A stretch of DNA of 64,000 bases from assembly GCF_018324685.1 (NCBI RefSeq), contig NZ_AP023354.1, positions 930,001 to 994,000 of the forward strand, written 5' to 3'. The translations under genes and the position numbers were made by a program. This document shows, in pieces, positions 42,951-52,386 of this stretch; position 1 is the first letter of the stretch, and each line of letters starts with the position of its first letter. The notes beneath the pieces are model-generated. The model saw only the letters and a list, made by a program, of their open reading frames with translations, was not told the DNA's origin and searched no databases. Source of the DNA: Actinocatenispora sera (GTDB lineage: Bacteria; Actinomycetota; Actinomycetes; Mycobacteriales; Micromonosporaceae).

Positions 42951-43681
42951 CGGCCACCATGATCAGCGCCGAGCACCTGACCAAGCGGTACGGGCGGCGA
43001 CCGGTGGTGCGCGACCTCAGCCTCGCCGTCGAGGCCGGCCAGGTCTGCGCGCTGCTCGGGCCGAACGGCGCCGGCAAGACGTCCACCATGCGGATGCTGC
43101 TCGGACTGTCCACACCGGACGGTGGCCGGGCCCGGCTGCTCGGCGAGCCGGTCGCGCTGGGCGCTCCGGTACTGCGCCGGGTCGGGGTGCTGATCGACGG
43201 GCCGGCGCTCGTGCCGCACCTGTCCGGCCGGGCCAACCTGCGGCTGCTCTGGTCGGCGGCCGGCCGGCACTGGCCGCCACCCGGGCTCGACGCCGCGCTG
43301 GAGCTGGCCGGGCTGGGCGACGCGCTGGACCGGAAGGTACGCGGCTACTCGATGGGCATGCGACAGCGGCTGATGCTCGCACAGGCGCTGATGCGGCAGC
43401 CGGAGGTGCTCATCCTGGACGAGCCGGCCAACGGCCTGGACCCGGCCGAGGTGCGCGCGCTGCGCGAACGGCTCGCCACGCTGGCCCGGCAGGGCGCCGC
43501 CGTCCTCGTCTCCAGCCACCAGCTGGCCGAGGTGCAGCAACTCGCCACCCACGTGGTGGTGCTCCGGCACGGCCGGCTGGTCGCCGCCGGACCGCTGGCC
43601 GACCTGGTCGGTACCGCCGGATCGCTGGAAGAGGCGTACCTGACCATGACCGGAGAAGAGGACGAACGTGCTGCGCGTTGA
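42947..43681 (+). CDS. ABC transporter ATP-binding protein
   Basis: The 244 residues have Walker A GPNGAGKTSTM, Q-loop region, signature YSMGMRQRLMLAQAL, Walker B VLILDEPANGLDP, and the switch His in SSHQLAEV. It belongs to the drug/antibiotic exporter (DrrA/CcmA-like) class that pairs with a short permease. Start and stop overlap the adjoining genes (4 and 14 bases), confirming an operon. With the following permease it should export a hydrophobic compound, possibly one sensed by PadR. Confidence 0.93.
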   Translation: MTATMISAEHLTKRYGRRPVVRDLSLAVEAGQVCALLGPNGAGKTSTMRMLLGLSTPDGGRARLLGEPVALGAPVLRRVGVLIDGPALVPHLSGRANLRLLWSAAGRHWPPPGLDAALELAGLGDALDRKVRGYSMGMRQRLMLAQALMRQPEVLILDEPANGLDPAEVRALRERLATLARQGAAVLVSSHQLAEVQQLATHVVVLRHGRLVAAGPLADLVGTAGSLEEAYLTMTGEEDERAAR

Positions 43682-44465
43682 ACTGACCACCCAGCTGCTG
43701 CGGATCCGTACCCTGATCGCGCTGGCCTGCCTCGCCGCCGTACCCGTCGCGGCCGGTGTGGCGACCGCCGGCAACGCCGGGCACCGCAACGGCGGCAACG
43801 CCGGGCTGTTCGGCGCGGCCAGCTACTCCGCGCTCAACCACGCCGTCGCCAGCCTCGCGTTCCTGGAACCGCTGCTGCTGCCGGTCGTGGTGGCGCTGCT
43901 GGGCAGCGCGATCGGCGCCGCCGACCGGGACTGGGGGACGCTGCGCTACCTGTACATGGCGCCGGTGAGCCGGCGGCGGCTGCTCACCGGCAAGCTCGCG
44001 GCGCTCGGCGTCGCGACCACCGCGGCGACGCTGTGCGTACCGCTGGCCGGGTTGCTGGCCGGCCTCGTGCTCTTCGGCTGGCACGGGTTCCACGTCATCG
44101 GCGCGGCCGACCTCACCGCCGGCGAGACCGCGGTACGGGTGTCGGTCGCGTGCGGCTACAACGTGCTGTGCATGCTGAGCGTCGCGACGATCGCCTTCGC
44201 GCTGGGCATCCTGCTGCCCCGCGGCGCCGAGGCGCTCGGTGCGGCCGTTGCGTTCGTCATCGCGGCCAGCATTCTCCACGGCACCACGGTGCTGCGGAGC
44301 GTTCAGGAGGTACTGCCGGTGCACTACTGGCAGCTCTGGACGCCGCTGTTCGACCGGGCCGGCGCCGCCCACCTCGGTACGGGTGTGCTGGTTCAGCTCG
44401 GCACGATCGTGGTCGCGGTCTGCGTCGCGCTGCTCGCCCTGCTCCGCCGCGACCCGGCCGCCTGA
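43668..44465 (+). CDS. ABC transporter permease (ABC-2 type)
   Basis: The 265 residues form about six membrane helices, with the ABC-2 pattern of a long cytosolic N-terminal helix (MLRVELTTQLLRIRT), then LLPVVVALLGSAIGAADRDWGTLRYLYMAPVSRRRLLTGKLAAL. The latter is a typical coupling region between the permease and its ATPase. It ends with a helix near LVQLGTIVVAVCVALLALLRR. It overlaps the ATPase gene by 14 bases. The substrate is unknown. Confidence 0.88.
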   Translation: MLRVELTTQLLRIRTLIALACLAAVPVAAGVATAGNAGHRNGGNAGLFGAASYSALNHAVASLAFLEPLLLPVVVALLGSAIGAADRDWGTLRYLYMAPVSRRRLLTGKLAALGVATTAATLCVPLAGLLAGLVLFGWHGFHVIGAADLTAGETAVRVSVACGYNVLCMLSVATIAFALGILLPRGAEALGAAVAFVIAASILHGTTVLRSVQEVLPVHYWQLWTPLFDRAGAAHLGTGVLVQLGTIVVAVCVALLALLRRDPAA

Positions 44466-44480
44466 CCCCTCCGGCGCCGC

Positions 44481-45248
44481 TCAGCGGGTCCGGGGGACCC
44501 GGCCGCCGGTGAAGACGCCGGAACGCAGCACCGGCACCTCGGTGCTGGCGTCGCGCTCGACCGCGAGATCGACGTCGGCGCCGAAGCCGTAGTTGGTCAG
44601 TTCGCGGCCGGAGGCGCTGCCGCGGACGGCCGCCGGCACGTCCGGCATCCCGTACAGCACCGCCACCGCCGCGGCGGCCTCGACCGACAGCTCACCGCCG
44701 GTCAGCCCGTCCAGTACCGCCGCGGCGCCGAGCAGGTCCTCGACGCTCGGCCGCAGCGTGCCGTCCGGCCAGCGCTCGCCCGCGGCGATCACGCCGATCG
44801 GTGCCTCGGGCGTCCCGTACCCGTCCGAGCGGAGCAGGTCGGCGACCGCGCTCGCGTTGCGCAGGCAGCCGGCGAGCACCGGGATCCCGCTGGACTGGGC
44901 CGCGGCACAGATGGTCGCCCCGTTCGGCGACGGCAACACCAGATCGGGTACCACCGGCGCCGACCGCAGCGCCGACGGCGACAGCGACCACGGCCGCTTC
45001 GGGGTCGTCGCCGACCGGCCCACCGCGACCGCCGCACCGATCCGCTGCGCGTACTGCTCGGCCTGGTCGTTCCACGGGAACGGGTGCACCCGGAAACCAC
45101 GCTCGACCGCGATGGTCACCGACGTGGTGAACGACAGCACGTCCACGACGACGAGCGCGGCGCACACCCGGCTCAGTTCGGCCGCGCCGGCCAGCCCCCA
45201 CTCGAACCGGACGCCCGCACCGGGCTGGGTGAACACCGACTCGGTCAT
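44481..45248 (-). CDS. comB: 2-phosphosulfolactate phosphatase (ComB-like)
   Basis: The 255 residues match ComB: VVVDVLSFTTSVTIAVERG (Asp/Ser-rich active-site strand), LVLPSPNGATICAAAQ (phosphate loop), and GIPVLAGCLRNASAVAD. ComB is the second coenzyme M enzyme, also widespread in actinobacteria where its true role is uncertain. It is monocistronic, converging on the ABC permease gene. The start ATG precedes TESVFTQPGAGVRFEW. The motif match is clear; the substrate assignment is by family only. Confidence 0.87.
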   Translation of the reverse strand: MTESVFTQPGAGVRFEWGLAGAAELSRVCAALVVVDVLSFTTSVTIAVERGFRVHPFPWNDQAEQYAQRIGAAVAVGRSATTPKRPWSLSPSALRSAPVVPDLVLPSPNGATICAAAQSSGIPVLAGCLRNASAVADLLRSDGYGTPEAPIGVIAAGERWPDGTLRPSVEDLLGAAAVLDGLTGGELSVEAAAAVAVLYGMPDVPAAVRGSASGRELTNYGFGADVDLAVERDASTEVPVLRSGVFTGGRVPRTR

Positions 45249-45424
45249 GCCGCGAAATTACCGCCGGGCGCGCGAGGGCGCGCGAGGATTTCCGGTGCTG
45301 TCGGTCACCGAAATCTTGGAGACGATGGCGGGTGGGCTCGGGGTCGGGGTGTCAGGCCCACCCCTGCCCGCCGGCGCTCGCTACTGTGAGCGGTGTAAAT
45401 CCTGTTCGCGCTGCGTGCGCTCTT

Positions 45425-45540
45425 GCTGGTGGTGTAAAGGCCACCTCTGTTCCTCTTTTCACCCCCCGTGGGGGAACCGTGGGGAGCGGGCTTCGCCCCT
45501 CCCCACACCCCTCCCCATCAAGGGGGCAGTCGCCCCCTTG
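45425..45540 (-). repeat. Structured repeat element, left copy
   Basis: On the minus strand it reads, in order: CAAGGGGG-CGACTG-CCCCCTTG hairpin, GGGGAGGGGCGAAGCCC-type hairpin, a CCCCCACGGGGGG hairpin, then a box GGTGGCCTTTACACCACC, itself a hairpin. The right copy at 45806-45919 has the same four parts. It is likely a repeated extragenic element of this genome. Confidence 0.75.
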
Positions 45541-45805
45541 ACAATCCCCCACCGGAAAACCAGTGATCAGGAAGGACGCCGCCTGGCCGCTTCGGAGCTA
45601 CGGGGCGTCGGTACGGCCTACCCATCGCCGCCGGACCCGCCACGCCAAGCCAACCCCACCCGCTTGTGGGCCGCCAGGACACGAAGCGACGCGACGCGTT
45701 GCGAGGCGGGCGTTGCCGTGATGGACATGCCCGGCCGGTTCCCCGGTCTTCTTCGACACACACTCGGCGTCGATGGACACCATCACCGGGCCTGCCAAGG
45801 GGATG

Positions 45806-45919
45806 GCCAAGGGGAATCCCCTTGGCGGGGAAGGAGCGCGAGGAGGGGGCGAAGCCCTCTCCTCGCATTCCCCCACGCGGGGTCCAAGCGTGAACAGAGG
45901 TGGCCTTTACACCACCAGC
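45806..45919 (+). repeat. Structured repeat element, right copy
   Basis: Parts in plus-strand order: GCCAAGGGG-AAT-CCCCTTGGC (45806-45826), GCGAGGAGGGGGCGAAGCCC with its partner CTCTCCTCGC (45838-45866), CCCCCACGCGGGG, and the box GAACAGAGGTGGCCTTTACA followed by CCACCAGC (to 45919). The box matches the left copy exactly over at least 25 bases in inverse orientation. Confidence 0.75.
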
Positions 45920-45973
45920 CACATGCGGCGCCGGACAGAGGGCGTTGACACCCGCACGCCAAGCACGCAGCGC

Positions 45974-48310
45974 TCAGGCGTCCGTGGCCAGCGCCGCCGC
46001 CTCGGCAGGAGCGCCGAACAGGGCCGGGAGCGTCCCGGACCACGCCGTACGCAGCTCGTCCAGCGGCACGGTGAACTGGTGTGCCACCGCCAGCTCCCGG
46101 CTGTCCGGGTCGATCATGCCGATGCCGGTCCACGGCACCTGGTGCTCGGCGCAGAGCGCGGTGAACGCGGCCTGCATGCCCCGCGGTACCGACACGAGCA
46201 CCCGGCCGGAGGACTCGGAGAACAGGAACACGAACGGGTCCGTCCCCTCGGTGAACCCGTCCGGCAGCAGCACCCGGACACCGGCGTCGTGCCGCAGGCA
46301 CCCCTCGACCAGGGTCATCGCAAGGCCGCCGTCGGACACGTCGTGCGCGGCGGTGATCAGCCCGTGCGAGCCGGCGGCGCGCAGCAGCTCGGCCAGCCGC
46401 CGCTCGTGGTCCAGGTCGACGGTCGGCGGGGTACCGCCGAGGTGACCGTGCACGGTGGCCGCCCACTCCGACCCGGACAGCTCCGGCTTCGTCTCGCCGA
46501 GCAGGATCAGCAGGTCGCCGCGGCCGTCCGCGCTGGGCTTGAACCCCATCGGGATGCGTTGCCGCACATCGGAAAGCAGCCCGAGCACGCCGAGCACCGG
46601 GGTGGGGTCGATCGGGGTGCGGCCGGTCTGGTTGTAGAAGCTGACGTTGCCGCCGGTGACCGGGATGCCGAGCTGCTGGCAGCCGTCGGCGATGCCGCGG
46701 ACCGCCTCGGCGAACTGCCACATCACCTCCGGGTCCTCCGGGCTGCCGAAGTTGAGGCAGTCGGTCACCGCGATCGGCTCGGCGCCGGTCACCGCGACGT
46801 TCCGGTACGCCTCGGCCAGCGCCAGCTGCGCGCCCTGGTACGGGTCGAGCCGGGCGTACCGGCCGTTGCCGTCGGTGGCGAGCGCGATCCCGAGGTTGGA
46901 GTCCTCCGACAGCCGCAGCACGCCGGCGTCCTCCGGCTGCGCCAGCACGGTGTTGCCCAGCACGTACCGGTCGTACTGCTCGGTCACCCAGGTCTTGTCC
47001 GCGAGGTTCGGCGCCGCGACCATGCGCAGCAGCGTGTCCCGCAGTTCGTCCGGTGTGGACGGTCGGGGCAGCGTCTCGGCCACGTCGGCGGTCAGCAGCA
47101 CCCGGTCGGCCGGCTCGCGCAGCGGCCGCGCGTACACCGGGCCGTCGTCGGCGAGACTCGCCGGCGGCGCGTCGACCACGGTCTCGCCGTGCCAGCGGAT
47201 CGTAAGCTTGTCGCCGACTCCGGTGACGGTGCCGAGCGCGGTGGCGAGTACCCCCCACTTGGCGCAGACGGCGAGCACCGCGTCGAGCTTCGGCGGCTCG
47301 ACCACGAGCAGCATCCGCTCCTGCGACTCGGACGCGAGCACCTCGTGCGGGTCCATCGACGCCTCGCGCAGCGGTACCCGGTCGAGGTCGATCAGCATGC
47401 CGGTGTTGGCCGCCGCGGCGGTCTCGGACAGCGCGCAGGTCAGGCCGGCGCCGCCGAGGTCCTGGATGCCGGCGACCAGGCCGGCGTCGTACAGCTCCAG
47501 GCAGGACTCGATCAGCAGCTTCTCCATGAACGGATCGCCGACCTGTACCGACGGGCGGCGCTGCTGGCTGGTCTCGTCGAACGTGGCGGATGCGAGGACC
47601 GAGACGCCGCCGATGCCGTCCCGGCCGGTCTTCGCGCCGACCAGGACGACGACGTTGCCCTCGCCCTCGGCCTCCTTGCGCTGCAACCGGGCCACCGGCA
47701 GGACGCCGACGGACAGCGCGTTGACCAGCGGGTTGCCCTGGTAGCACGAGTCGAAGACCAGCTCGCCGCCGATGTTCGGCAGCCCGAGGCAGTTGCCGTA
47801 GGTGGAGATGCCGGCGACGACGCCCGGCAGTACCCGGGCGGTGTCCGGGTGGTCGGCCGCGCCGAACCGGATCTGGTCCATTACCGCGATCGGGCGGGCA
47901 CCCATCGCGAGGATGTCGCGGACGATGCCGCCGACGCCGGTCGCCGCACCCTGGTGCGGTTCCACGTAGCTCGGGTGGTTGTGGCTCTCCACCTTGAACG
48001 TGACGGCCAGTTCGTCGGAAACCCGGACCACGCCGGCGTTCTCGCCGATGCCGGCGAGCATCCGGGTGTCCTTCGGCGTCTTCTCGCCGAACTGTCGCAA
48101 GTGGACCTTGCTGCTCTTGTACGAGCAGTGCTCGGACCACATGATCGAGTACATCGCGAGCTCGGACTGGGTCGGCCGGCGGCCGAGGATCTGCCGGATC
48201 CGCTGGTACTCGTCGTCGGCAAGGCCGAGTTCCGCGTACGGCTGGGCCTGTTCCGGCGTGTCGGCCGCGCGCGGCACGGTGTCCAGCACGGGCTTCTCGC
48301 TGTCTGTCAT
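45974..48310 (-). CDS. purL: Phosphoribosylformylglycinamidine synthase, large subunit
   Basis: The 778-residue PurL is the small (bacterial/archaeal) form that works with PurQ and PurS to make FGAM from FGAR. Conserved parts are [40 protein letters not shown], the [20 protein letters not shown] segment, and [12 protein letters not shown]. The ATG at 48310 is chosen for the usual opening; an upstream ATG would add 16 odd residues. It lies seven bases downstream of purQ, in a purS-purQ-purL run. Confidence 0.96.
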   Translation of the reverse strand: MTDSEKPVLDTVPRAADTPEQAQPYAELGLADDEYQRIRQILGRRPTQSELAMYSIMWSEHCSYKSSKVHLRQFGEKTPKDTRMLAGIGENAGVVRVSDELAVTFKVESHNHPSYVEPHQGAATGVGGIVRDILAMGARPIAVMDQIRFGAADHPDTARVLPGVVAGISTYGNCLGLPNIGGELVFDSCYQGNPLVNALSVGVLPVARLQRKEAEGEGNVVVLVGAKTGRDGIGGVSVLASATFDETSQQRRPSVQVGDPFMEKLLIESCLELYDAGLVAGIQDLGGAGLTCALSETAAAANTGMLIDLDRVPLREASMDPHEVLASESQERMLLVVEPPKLDAVLAVCAKWGVLATALGTVTGVGDKLTIRWHGETVVDAPPASLADDGPVYARPLREPADRVLLTADVAETLPRPSTPDELRDTLLRMVAAPNLADKTWVTEQYDRYVLGNTVLAQPEDAGVLRLSEDSNLGIALATDGNGRYARLDPYQGAQLALAEAYRNVAVTGAEPIAVTDCLNFGSPEDPEVMWQFAEAVRGIADGCQQLGIPVTGGNVSFYNQTGRTPIDPTPVLGVLGLLSDVRQRIPMGFKPSADGRGDLLILLGETKPELSGSEWAATVHGHLGGTPPTVDLDHERRLAELLRAAGSHGLITAAHDVSDGGLAMTLVEGCLRHDAGVRVLLPDGFTEGTDPFVFLFSESSGRVLVSVPRGMQAAFTALCAEHQVPWTGIGMIDPDSRELAVAHQFTVPLDELRTAWSGTLPALFGAPAEAAALATDA

Positions 48311-48317
48311 CGTTCTC

Positions 48318-49019
48318 CTACCGCCGATCCCGACTCGCCGCGGGCACCGCGGTGCCAAGGTGTGCCAGGACGGCCGCGAAGATGCCGAGGCCGTCGGTGG
48401 ACGGACCGGTCAGCGCCTCGACCGCGTGTTCCGGGTGCGGCATCAGCCCGACCACGTTGCCGGCTGCGTTGCGCACCCCGGCGATGTCGTGCTGCGAACC
48501 GTTCGGGTTGCCCCGCACGTACCGGAAGACGACCCGGCCGGTCGTCTCCAGCTCCTCCAGCGTGGCCGGATCCGCGACGTAGCAACCCTCGCCGTTCTTC
48601 ACCGGGATCAGGATCTCCGCGCCCGGCTGGTACGCGTTGGTCCACGCGGTGTCGGTCTGCTCGACCCGCAGCCACTGGTCCCGGTTGCGGAAGTGCAGGT
48701 GCCCGTTGCGGGTCAGCGCACCGGGCAGCAGGTGCGCCTCGCAGAGGATCTGGAAACCGTTGCAGATGCCCAACACCGGCAGCCCGGCGTTCGCGGCATC
48801 CACGATGGACATCATCGCCGGGGAGAACCGGGCGATCGCGCCGCAGCGCAGGTAGTCCCCGTACGAGAAGCCGCCGGGCAGCACGACCGCGTCGACCCCG
48901 TGCAGGTCCGCGTCGTCGTGCCAGAGTGCGACCGGTTCGGCCCCGGACAGCCGGATCGCGCGCTGCGCGTCCCGATCGTCCAGCGAGCCGGGGAACGTGA
49001 CGACCCCGATCCGGCTCAC
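48318..49019 (-). CDS. purQ: Phosphoribosylformylglycinamidine synthase, glutaminase subunit
   Basis: The 233 residues form a class I glutamine amidotransferase. It has the nucleophile Cys86 in [15 protein letters not shown], the oxyanion strand [15 protein letters not shown], and the His-Glu pair in [13 protein letters not shown]. It releases ammonia from glutamine for PurL. The start overlaps the purS stop, and purL follows, so the three subunits are co-translated in order S-Q-L. Confidence 0.96.
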   Translation of the reverse strand: MSRIGVVTFPGSLDDRDAQRAIRLSGAEPVALWHDDADLHGVDAVVLPGGFSYGDYLRCGAIARFSPAMMSIVDAANAGLPVLGICNGFQILCEAHLLPGALTRNGHLHFRNRDQWLRVEQTDTAWTNAYQPGAEILIPVKNGEGCYVADPATLEELETTGRVVFRYVRGNPNGSQHDIAGVRNAAGNVVGLMPHPEHAVEALTGPSTDGLGIFAAVLAHLGTAVPAASRDRR

Positions 49020-49489
49020 TGCCCGCCCTCGCCCTCACCCTCGGCCGCCGCGGCCGGTGGTACGGCATTCGCCGGCGTGGCGGCTGGCGCCGCGCTCGGC
49101 GTGGCGGCTGGTGCCGCGGTCTCGACCGGCCGGGCCTCCACCAGCGGGGTACCGGGGTCGAGCCGGCGCGGTGCGATCACCGCCGGCACGTCCGGCTCCA
49201 CCGGGTCCACACCGGAGATCGCGTCGATGGCGCCGGCCGGTGCGGCCCGCCCCGCCTTCTCGACCCGTACGGTGAAGTCCTCGATCACCGGGTTGGCGAG
49301 CAGCGCATCGGCGAGCTGCCTGGCCTTCGCCAGATCCGGCTCACCGGTGAACTCGATCTCGACCCGCTTGCCGATCCGCACCGAGGCGACGTCGGTGACA
49401 CCCAGCCGGGGCAACGCGCCCGCGACCGCCTGACCGGCGGGATCGAGAATCTCGGGTTTGAGCATGACGTCGACGACCACGCGAGCCAC
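49016..49489 (-). CDS. purS: Phosphoribosylformylglycinamidine synthase subunit PurS, with long C-terminal extension
   Basis: The first about 81 residues are a normal PurS ([54 protein letters not shown]). PurS joins PurQ to PurL. A tail of about 75 residues follows, rich in Ala/Pro/Glu ([20 protein letters not shown]) and probably disordered. The standard protein is about 80-85 residues. The GTG start is preceded by AGGAGCGTCGC. It opens the purS-purQ-purL unit. Confidence 0.93.
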   Translation of the reverse strand: MARVVVDVMLKPEILDPAGQAVAGALPRLGVTDVASVRIGKRVEIEFTGEPDLAKARQLADALLANPVIEDFTVRVEKAGRAAPAGAIDAISGVDPVEPDVPAVIAPRRLDPGTPLVEARPVETAAPAATPSAAPAATPANAVPPAAAAEGEGEGGQ

Positions 49490-49863
49490 GCGACGCTCCT
49501 GTCGAAATAGTTGCCGGGCACGAGCGCGCTCAGCGTATCTCGCGGGCTACCCCGCCCCGCCGCCGGCCAACCCGGGAAACCCCCCGATACGGTGCGACAA
49601 TGCCGCAATCTCCGGCACCGGTCGGTGGATCGTCGGGCGGCTCACGCCAACCCGCCGCTGCTGATTCACGTGAAACCGGCCAGGTACCGCCGGCGACCGC
49701 AGCCGCGTTCTCGTCCGGCAGATCCCCCCTCTCACCACAGACCCGACGCGCCGGCATCGGGTCGCGCTGAGCTTCACCGCCCGTACGAGTCGGCGGCCTG
49801 GCGCTGGTGGCGGCTCGCGGGTCGGCACCCTCGTAGACGCCGTACGACCACCCGACCGGGCCG

Positions 49864-49900
49864 TTGACGCGACCATCGGTAAGTTGTAACTTACGGTTCG
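49864..49900. promoter_or_regulatory. arsR promoter with overlapping palindromic operator
   Basis: TTGACG (49864-49869), 17 bp, then TAACTT (49887-49892) give a consensus promoter. GTAAGTT-GT-AACTTAC (49879-49894) is a perfect palindrome covering the -10 box. The predicted start coincides with the GTG at 49900, so the message is probably leaderless. An ArsR dimer bound here would block RNA polymerase. Confidence 0.7.
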
Positions 49901-50244
49901 TGGAGACTAACGAAGCCGGTGAAGCGTGGGACGTACTGGGTGACCGGTCCCGACGCGCGATCGTGACCAGGCTGGCGGAGCGGCCGTGGGCCGTCGGCGA
50001 GCTCGCCGACGAGCTGCCGATCAGCCGGCCGGCGGTGTCGCAGCACCTGCGGGTACTCAAGTCGGCCGGGCTGGTCGATGACGAGGTGCGCGGCACCCGC
50101 CGGGTCTACCGGCTCAACCCGGCCGGCGTCGCAGCGCTCCGGGACCAGCTCGACACGTTCTGGCGCCGCGCATTGGCCGGCTACCAGGACCTGCTGCCGG
50201 GCGACCGGCAACCACCGAAATCCGAACCCGAGGAGTCATCGTGA
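49900..50244 (+). CDS. ArsR-family transcriptional regulator
   Basis: The 114 residues begin VETNEAGEAWDVLGDRSRRAI; the frame continues upstream to 49864, but the promoter sits there. The winged helix is LAERPWAVGELADELPISRP and AVSQHLRVLKSAGLVDDEVRGTRRVYRLNPAG. It lacks the metal-binding Cys pairs of sensor ArsR proteins, resembling SdpR-type regulators paired with SRPBCC proteins. The following SRPBCC gene overlaps its stop by four bases. It probably regulates itself through the palindrome. Confidence 0.9.
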   Translation: METNEAGEAWDVLGDRSRRAIVTRLAERPWAVGELADELPISRPAVSQHLRVLKSAGLVDDEVRGTRRVYRLNPAGVAALRDQLDTFWRRALAGYQDLLPGDRQPPKSEPEESS

Positions 50245-50726
50245 CCAGCACCGAGACCACCACCGTCGTCCGTTCCGTGGTCGTACCGGTGGACGCCGAG
50301 CGCGCGTTCGCCACGTTCACGCAGCGGTTCGGCGACTTCAAGCCGCCCGAGCACAACCTGCTGTCGGTACCGATCGCGGAGACGACGCTGGAGCCGCGGG
50401 TCGGCGGCGGCATCGTCGACCGCGGCGTCGACGGCAGCGAATGCCGCTGGGCCCGGATCCTCGCGTACGACCCGCCGAACCGGGTCGTGTTCAGCTGGGA
50501 CATCGGGCCGACCTGGCAGGTGGAGAGCGACCCGGAGAGCAACAGCAGCGAGGTCGAGGTGCGGTTCGTCGCCGAGGCGCCCGACCGGACCCGGGTCGAA
50601 CTGGAACACCGGCACCTCGACCGGCACGGCCCCGGCTGGGAGGGCGTCCGCGACGGCATCGCCGACGACCGCGGCTGGCCGCTCTACCTCGCCCGATACG
50701 CCAACCTGTTCGCCACCACCGGCTGA
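50241..50726 (+). CDS. SRPBCC (AHSA1-like) domain protein
   Basis: The 161 residues show the START-like pattern: VRSVVVPVDAERAFATFTQRFGDFKP, EPRVGGGIVDRGVDGSECRWARILAYDPPNRVVFSWDI, then SSEVEVRFVAEAPDRTRVELEHRHLDRHG. Such proteins bind hydrophobic ligands in a helix-grip cavity. The GTG start overlaps the arsR stop, so the pair is one transcript. It likely contributes to sensing or handling the ligand; no enzyme function is claimed. Confidence 0.85.
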   Translation: MTSTETTTVVRSVVVPVDAERAFATFTQRFGDFKPPEHNLLSVPIAETTLEPRVGGGIVDRGVDGSECRWARILAYDPPNRVVFSWDIGPTWQVESDPESNSSEVEVRFVAEAPDRTRVELEHRHLDRHGPGWEGVRDGIADDRGWPLYLARYANLFATTG

Positions 50727-50866
50727 CCCGGGGCAGGGCGCGCCGCGTGCCGAGCAGGGAGTCGAGTCCGGCGGTCACGCCGAACCGTCGAGCACAGCTC
50801 CCTGATCGACGCGCGGCGGCGCGGCAGTGCCACCGGCGGTCGGGCGGCAGCGCCACCTGCGGTCGG

Positions 50867-52303
50867 TCAGAGAATCGGGGCGGGGGTGTAGGCGGCGGCC
50901 TCCGGGTGCGCGTCGAGGATCGGGCGGATCCGCGCCAGTACCGCGTCGACCTGGGCGGACGCCGCTCCGGTGAACGCAGCCCGGTCGGCGACCAGCGCGT
51001 CGATGTCGGCGCGGGTCAGCGGCATCCGGTCGTCCGCGGCGAGCCGGTCGAACAGGTCGTTCGAGCTGGCCTCGCCGCGCAACGCGAGGGCCACCGCGAC
51101 CGCGTGCTCCTTGATCACCTCGTGCGCCTGCTCCCGCCCGACACCCCGGCGTACCGCGGCGACGAGGATCTTGGTGGTCGCCAGGAACGGCAGGTACCGG
51201 TCGAGCTCGCGGGCGACGACGGCGGGGTAGGCACCGAGCTCGTCCAGCACGGTCAGCAGCGTCTGGAACAGCCCGTCGGCGGCGAAGAACGCGTCCGGCA
51301 GCGCGACCCGGCGTACCACCGAGCAGGACACGTCGCCCTCGTTCCACTGCCCGCCGGCGAGTTCCGCGGTCATCGAGGCGTACCCGCGGAGGATCACCGC
51401 GAAGCCGTTGATCCGCTCGCAGGAGCGGGTGTTCATCTTGTGCGGCATCGCCGAGGAGCCGACCTGGCCCTCCTTGAAGCCCTCGGTGACGAGCTCCTGG
51501 CCGGCCATCAGCCGGATCGTGGTGGCCAGCGACGACGGCGCCGCCGCGGTGTGCACCAGCGCGGACACCGCGTCGTAGTCGACCGAGCGCGGGTAGACCT
51601 GGCCGACCGAGTCGAACACGTGCGCGAAGCCGAGGTGCTGGGCGACCCGCCGTTCCAGCTCGGCGAGCTTGGTCGCGTCGCCGTCGAGCAGGTCGAGCTG
51701 GTCGGCCCCGGTACCGACGGGGCCCTTGATGCCGCGCAGCGGGTACCGGTCGAGCAGCTCGGTCAGCCGCGCGTACGCGCCGAGCAGCTCCTCGGCGGCG
51801 CTGGCGAACCGCTTGCCCAGCGTGGTGGCCTGCGCCGGCACGTTGTGCGACCGGCCGACCATGACCAGCGTCTGGTACTCGGCGGCGCGGCGGGCGAGCC
51901 GCGCCAGCGCGGCGACGATGCGGTCGCGCACCAGCGCGAGGGAGTCGCGTACCTGCAGCTGCTCGACGTTCTCGGTCAGGTCGCGGCTGGTCATCCCCTT
52001 GTGCACCTGCTCGTACCCGGCGAGCGCCGAGAACTCCTCGATGCGCGCCTTGACGTCGTGCCGGGTGACCCGCTCGCGCTCGGCGATCGAGTCGAGGTCG
52101 ACGTCGTCGAGCACCTTCTCGTACGCCTCGACGACGCCGTCCGGCACGCTCACGCCGAGGTCGCGCTGCGCCTTCAGGACGGCGAGCCAGAGCCGCCGCT
52201 CCAGCGTCACCTTGTACGCCGGGGACCAGAGCCGGACCAGCTCCGCCGACGCGTACCGCGCCGCCAGCACGTTCGGGACCTGGGGTTTCGCCGCAGAAGT
52301 CAC
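50867..52303 (-). CDS. purB: Adenylosuccinate lyase
   Basis: The 478 residues belong to the fumarase/aspartase superfamily. PurB cleaves SAICAR to AICAR and adenylosuccinate to AMP. The superfamily signature is GSSAMPHKMNTRSCERI. The catalytic His region is MVGRSHNVPAQATTLGKR, and the tail ends AYTPAPIL. The GTG at 52303 begins TSAAKPQVPNVLAARYAS, the usual opening. It ends 140 bp from the SRPBCC gene, which converges on it. Confidence 0.96.
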   Translation of the reverse strand: MTSAAKPQVPNVLAARYASAELVRLWSPAYKVTLERRLWLAVLKAQRDLGVSVPDGVVEAYEKVLDDVDLDSIAERERVTRHDVKARIEEFSALAGYEQVHKGMTSRDLTENVEQLQVRDSLALVRDRIVAALARLARRAAEYQTLVMVGRSHNVPAQATTLGKRFASAAEELLGAYARLTELLDRYPLRGIKGPVGTGADQLDLLDGDATKLAELERRVAQHLGFAHVFDSVGQVYPRSVDYDAVSALVHTAAAPSSLATTIRLMAGQELVTEGFKEGQVGSSAMPHKMNTRSCERINGFAVILRGYASMTAELAGGQWNEGDVSCSVVRRVALPDAFFAADGLFQTLLTVLDELGAYPAVVARELDRYLPFLATTKILVAAVRRGVGREQAHEVIKEHAVAVALALRGEASSNDLFDRLAADDRMPLTRADIDALVADRAAFTGAASAQVDAVLARIRPILDAHPEAAAYTPAPIL

Positions 52304-52386
52304 GGCACCATTCTCCCCGACCCGGCAACGCTCCCGCATCGGCCCGGGCCGATGCCGGCTGCGCAGGGCGCGGGGCCCCCGATGCG

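Larger units (their letters stand above)
45249..45973. other. 725-bp gene-free region with two inverted multi-hairpin elements
   Basis: No gene is credible between comB and purL. Two related structured elements face each other (45425-45540 and 45806-45919), separated by about 265 bp. A minus-strand frame in the centre (about 45598-45800) has protein-like residues (PVMVSIDAECVSKKTGEP) but no start signal or family. The remainder is not assigned. Confidence 0.65.

Noticed and set aside
44481-45248. comB as evidence for coenzyme M synthesis
   Set aside because: No comA, comC or other coenzyme M genes occur in the window, and ComB-like proteins are widespread in bacteria with no coenzyme M.
45598-45876. 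Minus-strand 92-codon frame between the two hairpin elements
   Set aside because: Part of it reads like protein (VMVSIDAECVSKKTGEP), but its first half is translated hairpin DNA and there is no ribosome site. It is kept as a comment, not a gene.
45773-49000. Plus-strand open frame of 1075 codons
   Set aside because: It lies antisense to purL and purQ. The translation is rich in Arg/His/Gly/Val with no domain; it is a high-GC shadow.
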